Below are positions 54,494 through 64,000 of a stretch of 64,000 bases of DNA, in pieces. The notes under the pieces were generated by a model, which was given only the letters and a program-made list of their open reading frames with translations, did not search any database and was not told the DNA's origin. Source of the DNA: Enterobacter sp. EA-1 (GTDB lineage: Bacteria; Pseudomonadota; Gammaproteobacteria; Enterobacterales; Enterobacteriaceae); contig CP025776.1 in NCBI GenBank assembly GCA_002886105.1, positions 5,081,524 to 5,145,523 on the forward strand, given 5' to 3'. The stretch's first letter is position 1; every line of letters begins with the position of its first letter. A program made the position numbers and the translations under genes.

Positions 54494-55384
54494 TCAGGCT
54501 GATTTCACCAGCAGTTTTCTCGCCAGATTATCGATATCCTCGTACTGCCACAGTTTATCGCGCCAGCGTTGCGGAATACCGTTCACGCCGTAATACGCGC
54601 CGGCTAACTGCCCGACAATCGCGGCCGTGGTATCGGCATCGTCGCCAAGATTAGTGGCCAGCAGAATCGTTTCCTCAAAATCACAGCCCTTTGCGAAACA
54701 CCAGAGCGCGGCTTCCCGAGGCTCTGTACGCAATAGCCGGTACCCGGGATCTCCGCTCGCGTTTTCTGCAAATAGCGGCCTTCTGCAATGTGGCGCAGCT
54801 TTTCTTGCTGCGGCAGTTGCGGGATATTCGCCGGGGATCTCCTGTTTGCTCATACCGCTCAGCGCATTGATCAGCATCTGTGCGAACAAGCGGCAACTGG
54901 CGACAGCTTCCGGGGCAGCATGGGTGGTGCGCGAGGAGGCTTCGGCATTCCAGCGCCTGCGGCGCATCCGGAAAATACCACAGCACAACAGGGGCAAGAC
55001 GCATCAACGAACCGTTTCCGGCCGTGCGCGGATCGCTGGATCCGGCAAACGGTTCGCCATCGCTGGCGAATTTTTGCAGCGCCCTTGCAACGGTCATACC
55101 GATATCAAAACAGTGGCCTGTGGAACTGTAATAGCCCCACTTCCACCAGTTGAGATAACGGTTCATCTGATCTCTGGCATCAAAACCCCGGCAGGTCGTC
55201 AGGCTTTCCGCCGAGCTGGGCCATGGACGTATCATCGTATCCGCCCGGCCTGTAGGTGAAACGGGCCGCCGCCCACCATATCCGTTACCGGGGAAAACTA
55301 TCTTTCGAGCTAAATTCAACGGTGGTGCCCACGGCATCCCCGGCCGAAGCGCGCCCGGTAGCGCGCAAGTAACTCAGGCATCAT
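54494..55384 (-). CDS. ADP-ribosylglycohydrolase family protein (indel-broken)
   Basis: This family (ADP-ribosylation/crystallin J1) removes ADP-ribose from proteins or small molecules using two magnesium ions. Seen: LGAAMGDAVGTTVEF after repair, DDTSMA, YYSSTGHCFDIG, NGSLMRLAPVVLWYFPDAPQALE, and the metal-binding NLGDDADTTAAIVGQLAGAYYGVNGIPQRWRDKLW. Start ATG 55384 with GAGGAG upstream. At least six breaks. It sits 19 bp after cbrC and is likely in one operon with it. Substrate unknown. Confidence 0.85.
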
Positions 55385-55403
55385 ATGCTCCTCAGGCACT
55401 CAG

Positions 55404-56670
<1,267 letters not shown>

Positions 56671-56722
56671 GCCGTTTCCTGTTTTATTGCAAGTTTAACG
56701 TTTACTTAACGCAGATAGCGGG

Positions 56723-56738
56723 ACGCAATCGTTGCCGT
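56723..56738. promoter_or_regulatory. PurR-like operator between yieH and adeP
   Basis: ACGCAATCGTTGCCGT differs from the palindromic PurR consensus ACGCAAACGTTTGCGT at only a few positions and lies about 100 bp upstream of the adenine permease gene, a purine-regulated gene in E. coli. Direct support is sequence similarity only. Confidence 0.55.
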
Positions 56739-56836
56739 ATAAGCAAATTCAATGAAAAAAGTGTGATAACCGTCAACATTGTCTCATTTTGGTATAGGAT
56801 AGCGACGAATTTTCCCTCCTATTCCGGAAATTGATA

Positions 56837-58158
56837 ATGAGCCAACAACACACTACCCGCATCGGGCCGGGGGTTGTTTGTGACCGCGTGTTTAAACTGC
56901 GCGAACACGGCACATCGGCACGCACCGAAGTGATCGCCGGTTTCACAACGTTTTGACGATGGTGTATATCGTCTTTGTTAACCCGCAGATTTTGGGCGTC
57001 GCCGGGATGGACACCAGCGCAGTATTTGTTACCACCTGTCTGATTGCTGCGTTTGGTAGCATCCTGATGGGGCTGGTTGCCAACCTGCCGGTTGCCCTCG
57101 GCGCCGGCAATGGGCCTGAACGCCTTCTTCGCGTTTGTGGTGGTTGGCGCGATGGGATTGTCAGCAAATCGGTATGGGTGCTATTTTCTGGGGGGCGGTT
57201 GGCCTGTTGCTGCTGACCATTTTCCGCGTCCGTTACTGGATGATTGCCAATATTCCGGTGAGCCTGCGTGTGGGGATCACCAGCGGCATCGGTTTGTTTA
57301 TTGGCATGATGGGCCTGAAAAACGCCGGCGTCATCGTCGCGAACAAAGAAACGCTGGTAAGCATCGGCAACCTGACTTCCCACAGCGTTCTGCTGGGCGT
57401 TCTCGGTTTCTTCATCATTGCGATTCTGGCATCTCGTAACATTCACGCCGCAGTACTGGTTTCTGTGGTGACCACACTGCTGGGCTGGTTGCTGGGTGAT
57501 GTGCAGTATCACGGTATTGTTTCCGCACCGCCGAGCGTGGCCACCGTAGTGGGTAACGTGGATTTGGCCGGTTCGTTTAATATTGGTCTGGCTGGCGTGA
57601 TCTTCTCGTTTATGCTGGTGAACCTGTTCGACTCCTCCGGTACGCTGATTGGCGTTACCGATAAAGCCGGGCTGGTGGACGAAAACGGTAAGTTTCCGCG
57701 CATGAAACAGGCGCTGTACGTTGACAGTATCTCGTCCGTTACCGGGGCCTTTATCGGAACGTCTTCTGTTACGGCGTATATTGAGTCTTCTTCCGGCGTG
57801 TCCGTCGGTGGTCGCTGCCGTCTGGTGGGCTTGTTGTTCCTGCTGGTGATCTTCCTGTCGCCGCTGGCGGGATGGTGCCGGGCTACGCCGCTGCGGGTGC
57901 GCTGATCTACGTAGGTGTGCTGATGACATCCAGCCCTCGGCGCGTGTGAAGTGGGAAGACCTGACAGAAGCGGTGCCGGCGTTTATCACTGCGGTGATGA
58001 TGCCGTTCAGCTTCTCCATTACCGAAGGCATCGCGCTGGGCTTTATCTCTTACTGCGTGATGAAAATCGGGACGGGTCGCCTGCGCGATCTCAGCCCGTG
58101 CGTCATTGTGGTCGCACTGCTGTTCTTGCTGAAAATCGTCTTTATCGACGCGCATTAA
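56837..58158 (+). CDS. adeP: Adenine permease AdeP (YieG, indel-broken)
   Basis: NCS2-family (AzgA-like) high-affinity adenine:H+ symporter with about 13 membrane helices. [78 protein letters not shown]; substrate-site segments [19 protein letters not shown] and [18 protein letters not shown]; end LKIVFIDAH. Breaks at about 56950, 57105, 57170, 57815, 57875 and 57930. Confidence 0.94.
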
Positions 58159-58164
58159 TCTGCG

Positions 58165-58193
58165 TTTCCCTCTCCCGGTAAGGGAGAGGGAAA
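58165..58193. terminator. Bidirectional terminator between adeP and chrR
   Basis: TTTCCCTCTCCC-GGTA-GGGAGAGGGAAA stem between two convergent genes, with T/A flanks on both sides. Confidence 0.8.
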
Positions 58194-58198
58194 ACCGA

Positions 58199-58756
58199 TT
58201 ACCGTTTAACGCGCTGGATGTACTCTCCAAAAGCGGTAAGCTGCCCGCTCAGGTGATCACGCGTGCTTTGATCAACCACTTCTCCCGTTTGCTGATCCAC
58301 TTTGCTCTGAATTACCGCCCGCAAAACTCAGGCTTATTCATCACCATTGCATCGAGAAAGACGAGGATCTGACGCAGATGATACTGCGCTGCGCCGCCGA
58401 TTGCGCCCATTGAACTGGTTTGAATCAATACCGGTTTACCGGCGAGCGGCTGTTCCGGCAAGCGGGATAACCAGTCGATGGCGTTCTTCAGGCCACCCGG
58501 CACCGAGTAGTTGTATTCCGGGGTCACGATGACCACGTCATCGCCGCACGGATTTGTGCAATGGCTTCCGGCTCTGCGGAAATCCCTCTTCCTGTTGTAT
58601 ATCGGCGTCATACAGCGGGATATCAGCAATCGAGGGCAGCGGCGTGATGGTCATTCCCGCAGGCGCAAGGCTGGGCAATGTACGCGCAACCATGGCGTTA
58701 AACGAGCCTTTACGCAGACTCCCAAGTAGTGTCACAACATTGAGTTCAGCAGACAT
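58199..58756 (-). CDS. chrR: NAD(P)H-dependent FMN reductase / chromate-quinone reductase ChrR (YieF, indel-broken)
   Basis: MSAELNVVTLLGSLRKGSFNAMVARTLPSLAP with the FMN phosphate loop LGSLRKGSFN; VIVTPEYNYSVPGGLKNAIDWLSRLPEQPLAGKPVLIQTSSMGAIGGA; the C-terminus FGEYIQRVKR. Homologs reduce chromate and quinones. Breaks at about 58570 and 58320 among others. Confidence 0.94.
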
Positions 58757-58787
58757 GATGACTCCTTGCTAACGGATCAGTTAAGGA

Positions 58788-59526
58788 TCAGGGCTTTTCG
58801 GCAGGTAAGCTGGTGAATCGCATCAGGCGGGAGGCGGGATCGTTGGCGCGCGTTTGCACATCGGCAAGATAACGCCACCCTTTTTGACTATCAAATTCCC
58901 AGATTTTAAGACTTTCTATGGCGGGAGCGACGGCTACCGACCAAATCAACACGTCTTCAGCATCACACATCACTTCCACTTGCGCCAGTTGCGCCACGCG
59001 AAGTCGACCGGATCCCGTGGTAAAAGCTGTAACTGCCCGGGGATCATCCTGCATCTGATGGATCAGCTTCATCACGCTTTGGCGCAGTGTCAAAAGCTGG
59101 GTTTGCGCTTCGTTCGGATCGTTTTGGTTATTGATCCACAACTGTTCATTGCCGGTGAACGGGTGTTGCTTTTGTCCGTGCGGGTTATGGAAACCCCGTG
59201 TCGCACGTTGAAGCTCCATATCCAGACCGCATTCACCCTCCGTTGTCAGCGCAACGCCCACCATGTTTCCGGCATAGGCCAGCGAGAACTGCGGCAGGCT
59301 GCTGTCTTCAAACGCGGGTTTTCCGCTGGCTTCAATAACGATCCCGGGCAACTCGCTGATACCGTAGAGCATAAACATCATTTCGGCGAGTAAGGCTCTG
59401 GACGCGAGGAAACGCGAACGTCGGTGTTCGGGGGAGCTGACGCGCGCTATCGTGACAGGTTACAGGGAGTCGGGTAGAGACGAGATGTCCTTCTGAAAGA
59501 ATCCCTCTTGCAAAGTGCGTAGCCAT
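58788..59526 (-). CDS. yieE: 4'-phosphopantetheinyl transferase family protein YieE (indel-broken)
   Basis: MATHFARGILSEGHLVSTRLPV start at 59526; LAEMMFMLYGISELPGIV; the Mg-binding motif GVALTTEGECGLDMELQRATRGF, with the catalytic-type GxDxE as GLDME; then NEQLWINNQNDPNEA, in the place of the W/FxxKE region. Sfp-type enzymes load phosphopantetheine onto carrier proteins; the target is unknown. Breaks at about 59385-59440. In E. coli the tna operon follows; here mnmE does. Confidence 0.88.
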
Positions 59527-59693
59527 TTTCGCTCCGTGATAATGGTCTGGATTAATCGAATCGATAATCAATATTATCGCCCATACTGGATAGGTTTTAA
59601 TGCGGAAATTCGCATCTGAAAAGTCCTAAGCGACCATATTTACATTTTCTTTAGCCAATCCTGCGTACTTTACGAAATTTGGCTGGCGGGGAA

Positions 59694-59715
59694 AACGGCC
59701 GCTAAAGCGGCCGTT
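59694..59715 (-). terminator. mnmE terminator
   Basis: AACGGCCGC-TTTA-GCGGCCGTT followed by TTCC on the minus strand, 20 bp after the mnmE stop. Confidence 0.75.
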
Positions 59716-59736
59716 CGGTGAAACAGTGGGAAGGGG

Positions 59737-61055
59737 TTATTTACCGATACAGAAACTGGAAAATACGGCCGAGTAAATCATCGGTGATGATCACTTAAGC
59801 TCTGCTGCGCCAGGGCGCAGCTCTTCTACCAGCTGCCCGCCCATGCGCCAAACAGTTGCGCTTTACCCTGTTGCAGATGCTCTGCCGCTGTTTCCAGCGC
59901 TTGCAGGTGGCGACGGCGCTGCGAGGAACCCGCCTTCCATGTTGGTGACATGCTTTGTTTGAGATGAAGACGCAGCGTGTCGACGCCTTCGCCGGTATGT
60001 GCAGAGAGTCGTATAAGTGAGTGATTATTCACTTCACTCATGCACGGCTGCTCGCCGGTGACATCAGTTTTGTTACGTACCACCGTAATCGGTAATTTCA
60101 CCGGTAAACGGGCAATAAAATCTGGCCAGATTTCTGCCGGGTCAACCGCGTCGGTGGTGGTGCCATCCACCATAAACAGTACCCGGTCGCCTCCAATCTC
60201 CTGCCACGCGCGTTCGATGCCGATACGCTCGACTTCGTCACTGGCTTCACGCAGACCCGCTGTGTCGATAATGTGCAGCGGCATACCATCGATATGGATA
60301 TGCTCGCGCAGCACGTCGCGGGTGGTGCCGGCGATATCGGTCACGATAGCGGCTTCCCGCCCGGCCAGCGCATTCAGCAGGCTTGATTTTCCGGCATTTG
60401 GGCGACCGGCAATCACTGCTTCCCTTTGCAAACGGCTTGGCTGCTAGCGCACGGCATCCAGATCGGCGATCACGCTGTGCAACTGCGCTTCAATTTTTCC
60501 GTCCGAGGAGAAAATCGATTTCTTCATCCGGGAAATCGATCGCAGCTTCGACATAGATGCGCAGGTGAGTAAGTGCTTCCACCCGGTGTGATTCACGCGG
60601 GTGGAAAACGCCCCCGCAACGAGTTCAGCGCTGATCGGGCTGCCTGCTCGGAACTGGCGTCAATCAAATCGGCGATGGCTTCCGCCTGCGCCGGAGTCGA
60701 GCTTATCGTTGAGAAATGCACGCTCAGAAACTCCCCGGGTCTGGCGATACGCAGCCCGGCAGCGTCAGAATGCGTTTTAACAGCAGATCGAGGATCACCG
60801 GACCGCCGTGGCCTTGCAGTTCCAGCACATCTTCACCGGTAAATGAGTTTGGCCCGGGGAACCACAGCGCAATGCCTGGTCCAGCGCTGCGCCATCAGCG
60901 TCCGAGGAACGGCAGATAGTCGGCATAACGCGGTTTTGGCAGTTTGCCTAATACCGCCTGCGCAACGTCGCGCGCACGGCGGCCGGAAATACGCAGAATG
61001 CCCACACCACCGCGTCCCGGTGGTGCACAGCGACAATCGTGTCGTTATGGCTCAT
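59737..61055 (-). CDS. mnmE: tRNA modification GTPase MnmE (TrmE, indel-broken)
   Basis: Partner of MnmG in wobble-uridine modification. MSHNDTIVA start; G domain [75 protein letters not shown]-terminal catalytic CIGK. The span is about 46 bp shorter than the usual 1365 bp. Two local losses explain much of it: about 15 bp before the G1 motif (60435-60450) and about 12 bp near 59795. There are a dozen breaks in all. Confidence 0.94.
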
Positions 61056-61084
61056 GGTTTGTTTTCCGAAACCTCAAAATAAAA

Positions 61085-61106
61085 AAGGCGGTCAGTTGAC
61101 CGCCTT
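61085..61106 (-). terminator. Hairpin terminator between yidC and mnmE
   Basis: AAGGCGGTCAACTGACCGCCTT followed by TTTTATTTT on the minus strand; it lies between yidC and mnmE and would reduce read-through to mnmE. Confidence 0.8.
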
Positions 61107-61125
61107 GTCTGAATCTTAACGCGTA

Positions 61126-62766
61126 TCAGGAGCTTTTCTTCTCGCGGCTATGCAAACCACGTTTCTCCAGACCACGGTAAATCAGCTGCTGCTGAATAAT
61201 GGTCACCGAGGTTGCTGACGATATAGTACAGCACCAGACCTGACGGGAACCACAGGAAGAACACCGTGAAGATGACCGGCATGAAGGTCGCGATCTTCTG
61301 CTGCATCGGGTCGGTCACGGTGGTCGGCGACATCTTCTGAATGAAGAACATCGTTACGCCCATCAGGATCGGCAGGATGTAGTACGGGTCTTGTGCGGAC
61401 AGGTCATGGATCCACAGTGCGAACGGCGCATGGCGCAGCTCAACGGAGCCCATCAGCATATAGTACAGCGCCGAGGAAGATTGGCATCTGGATCATGGCG
61501 GAAACAGCCACCCAACGGGTTCACTTTTCCGCTTTGTACATCGCCATCATCTCCCCGGCTCATACGCTGCTTGTCTTCACCCAAACGCTCACGCATGGCC
61601 TGAATTTTCAGGCTGCAGCATACGCATTTTCGCCATGAGGTGTACTGCGCTTTGGTCAGCGGGTACATGATGCCACGCACGATAAAGGTGATCGCGATGA
61701 TGGAGAAGCCCCAGTTACCCGAGCTGTGGATCCATTTCAGCAGTTTGAACAGCGGCTGAGAGATGAACCACAACCAACCGTAATCCACAGTCAGATCCGG
61801 GTGCGGCGCAGCGGCTGCCATTTTGTCCTGAATTTCCGGACCCACCCACAGGGTGCTGTTCAGCGTAGCGGTCTGGCCCGGCGCGATGCTGACCGGCTGC
61901 GATTTGTAGCCGATGGCGGCAACGCCGTACCCGCAGTTGCTGGTATAGAAGTTGTTCGCACCGTCGTTGCGTGGGGATCCACGCGGTAGCGAAATACTGT
62001 TGCAGCATTGCAACCTGTTGCTGTTTACTGACGTTCAGGTTTTTCGTTATCGGCAATGGTGTCGAACTTGTATTTCTCATACTTCGCGTCAGGCGTGGAG
62101 TAGGCGGCGCCGCGGAAGGTATGCAGCGCAAAGTTGCTGCTGCCTGTATCGCGGTGTGACGGCAGATTGATGGATTGCTTCCAACTGACCGAAGGCAGCC
62201 ACTTCCAGCGCTTTATCGCTGGCGTTCTGCACGTTATAGCCTACGTTCACCGCGTATTCGCCGCGTTTCAGCGTGAATGTTTTGGTGAATGTGTTGCCAG
62301 CAGTGTCGGTATAGGTCAGGATCGCCAGTTCGTTCTGGCCGTCGGCCAGTACAAACGCATCTTTTCCACGTTATACAGCGGACGCGGGCCATTCGCCGGG
62401 TTGTCCGGACCGTTAGCACCCGTCAGGCCGCTCTGCGCCTGATAGATAAACTGCGGTGTGGTTTCCAGTAACTGGAACGGCTCGCTGGCACCCAGTTCTT
62501 TCGGATAAGCCGGAAGCAGTGCCTGCTCAACATCACCACCACGGGTGTTGATGGTCAGCTCAAGCACATCGGTTTTAACCGTTATCAGTTTCCCACGGCC
62601 ACTGGCCGGTACGCCCTGGTCGGCTGCGCTACCCGCTGCGGTGGTCGTAGTCTGCGTGGTCTGCTGTTGCGCCGGAGGAGGATTTTTATCCTTCTCCCAC
62701 GTTTGCCAGATCATGAAAGACACGAACAACAAAGCGATGATAAAAAAGATTGCGTTGCGAATCCAT
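61126..62766 (-). CDS. yidC: Membrane protein insertase YidC (indel-broken)
   Basis: YidC inserts and folds inner-membrane proteins, including ATP synthase subunit c encoded in this window. [34 protein letters not shown] (first membrane helix), the large periplasmic beta-domain ([21 protein letters not shown]), then the conserved five-helix core [69 protein letters not shown]; Lys/Arg-rich tail. Around ten breaks. Confidence 0.96.
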
Positions 62767-62768
62767 CG

Positions 62769-63025
62769 TTAGTGTTCTCTGGTTTTAGAAGGTCCACGGC
62801 GGGACGGGATCGTCTCCACCCGGGTGTAAAGGGTGGCATTTTAATACGCGTTTCACTGTCAACCAACTGCCTTTTATCACTCCAAACCTGCGCAATGCCT
62901 CAATTCCATAGTGAGCAGGTTGGCGTGAAGAGCAACGGTGCGGCCCGAGTAGCGGACTAATCAGGCGTTGATGGGCCGAATCAGGCCGATCAGGACCCTT
63001 GAGCGGGCGACAATGGCGGCGCCAT
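62769..63025 (-). CDS. yidD: Membrane protein insertion efficiency factor YidD (indel-broken)
   Basis: Small (about 85 residues) protein with the conserved Cys-rich [14 protein letters not shown]-x-x-Y segment, here [14 protein letters not shown]. End [10 protein letters not shown], with TAA two bases before the yidC start. It overlaps the end of rnpA by 36 bp in another frame, as in E. coli. Several indels; read by homology. Confidence 0.88.
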
Positions 63026-63336
63026 AATTTTCCAACGCTTCCGAGAGAGCACGGTTATCGAGGTCGGCAACCTTCTTCGCCACCACAAAATCCATTGCCG
63101 GCAGTTCATGCTGGCGCAAACGAAAACTTTCACGCGTCAGACGTTTAATCCGATTGCGTTCATGAGCGCGTTTGACGTTTTCTTGGCGACGGTAAGACCG
63201 ATACGGGATGCCCCCAGCAGAATTCAGGCGGCCGGGATGGTGATTTGGCGTGCCAGCTTATGGCTGCTGGAAGACGAAAGTGAAATGAGTGGGAGTTAAC
63301 AAACGTAACTCCACTGGGAAAAGCGAGCTTAACCAC
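62990..63336 (-). CDS. rnpA: RNase P protein component (indel-broken)
   Basis: C5 protein of RNase P, processing tRNA 5' ends. GTG start ([25 protein letters not shown]), the RNR motif region [36 protein letters not shown], and the end [13 protein letters not shown] after repair of CCTGG at about 63002. Around five breaks. It lies 16 bp after rpmH. Confidence 0.95.
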
Positions 63337-63352
63337 TCAGGGGTTAGCTTTA

Positions 63353-63493
63353 TTACTTGAAACGGTCAGACGTGCGCGGCCTTTAGCGCGACGACGAGCC
63401 AGAACCTCGGCGACCATTTTGATAACCGCTACGAGCACGGAAGCCGTGAGAACGGTTGCGCTTCAGTACAGACGGTTGAAAAGTGCGTTTCAT
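63353..63493 (-). CDS. rpmH: 50S ribosomal protein L34 (indel-broken)
   Basis: 46 residues: [21 protein letters not shown] at the N-terminus and [14 protein letters not shown] at the end after repair. CCAGG reads as CCGAGG at about 63409. The middle reads SGYQNG where homologs have MATKNG, same length; it may be an error cluster. First gene of the rpmH-rnpA-yidD-yidC(-mnmE) unit. Confidence 0.95.
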
Positions 63494-64000
63494 GGCGGTT
63501 TCTACCTAAACTTGAATAAATTCACTGACTTTGCGTATGCCTGAACGGAAATCGAACGACTGGCGCGCAATGCCGTGGGTAATTAAAGAGGCCGGATTGT
63601 AATAATTGTACACTCGAGTCAATTCTCTTTCCTTATAGCGCACGTATTTTCGCACATAATCGCGCGAAAAATAAGCAGCATTCGACGACTGCATAAGAGC
63701 ATGACGCGCCGGGGGCAGGATTATACGGGGACGGCAGTAAAGCGCAAGGATCCTCCGAGGATCTTCGTTAGATCGTTTAAGCAATAAATCGTCGTTACTC
63801 ATTAAATTTTCCAATATGCGGCCTAAATCGTCCCGTTCCTCTCTGGATCGTTTACACTGACCCGGTTCAGCATCGCCCTGTGGATAAATCGTGAAGAATC
63901 TGTGAGAAACAGAAGATCTCTGCCGCGGTTTACGCTATGATCCACCCGGTCCCGATCGCGATCCGGGATCGTGAACAGGGCAAAAACCGTAAATAGCGGT
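63494..64000. promoter_or_regulatory. rpmH / dnaA divergent promoter region
   Basis: Non-coding. It contains a DnaA box TGTGGATAA at 63879-63887 and several GATC sites near the right end (GATCCACC, CGATCGCGATCCGGGATCG), the layout of the autoregulated dnaA promoter. dnaA would begin on the plus strand just past the window. A 102-codon frame on the minus strand at 63506-63814 is not supported. Confidence 0.7.

Noticed and set aside
56943-58031. 362-codon frame opposite adeP
   Set aside because: Its length comes from lack of stops antisense to a conserved membrane protein; Gln/His/Arg-rich and without a family match.
63506-63814. 102-codon minus-strand frame upstream of rpmH
   Set aside because: It overlaps the known rpmH/dnaA regulatory region and shows no protein-like conservation that I recognise.

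Overview
The window is a stretch of enterobacterial chromosome around the replication origin. Its genes have close counterparts in E. coli K-12 and Salmonella. YihA reads more like the Enterobacter/Klebsiella/Leclercia version than the E. coli one, and the tna (indole) block is absent between mnmE and yieE. I would call it Enterobacteriaceae, Enterobacter/Klebsiella-like, without naming a species.

Layout, left to right: CsrC sRNA (cut by the left edge), yihA, Spot 42 sRNA, polA, yihG, dsbA, srkA, yihD, mobA-mobB (1-8.7 kb); an rRNA operon on the minus strand, 16S, tRNA-Glu, 23S, 5S (8.7-14.2 kb); yieP, hsrA, the ribose operon rbsDACBK-rbsR, kup, ravA-viaA, asnA, asnC, mioC (14.3-29.7 kb); oriC (29.7-30.05 kb); mnmG, rsmG and the whole ATP synthase operon atpIBEFHAGDC (30-40.1 kb); an accessory pocket with a CRP-flanked 23-codon ORF and a secreted family-9 pectate lyase under a KdgR-type operator (40.2-42.65 kb); glmU-glmS; an orphan T6SS VgrG with a small membrane protein and a small exported coiled-coil protein (46.5-49.5 kb); pstSCAB-phoU; an ADP-ribosylglycohydrolase/CbrC pair, yieH, adeP, chrR, yieE; and mnmE-yidC-yidD-rnpA-rpmH, ending in the dnaA promoter region. 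dnaA itself would start just past the right edge.

Almost every protein gene, including essential ones (atpA, atpD, polA, mnmE, rnpA), is split by small indels. These are not pseudogenes. Most breaks fall in homopolymers or where the intact gene would carry the Dcm motif CCTGG/CCAGG, which appears as CCCTCGG, CACCGG, CCTCGG, CCCGG or CCGAGG. The sequence looks like an uncorrected long-read consensus of Dcm-methylated DNA. CDS coordinates therefore span the whole inferred gene through the indels, with starts and stops set by homology.

The points most worth checking are the Dcm-linked error signature; a chimeric rRNA locus joining the E. coli rrnC upstream flank (yieP) to the rrnA downstream flank (mobB); the CRP-flanked short ORF; the KdgR-controlled pectate lyase inserted between atp and glmUS; and the orphan VgrG island in front of pstS.
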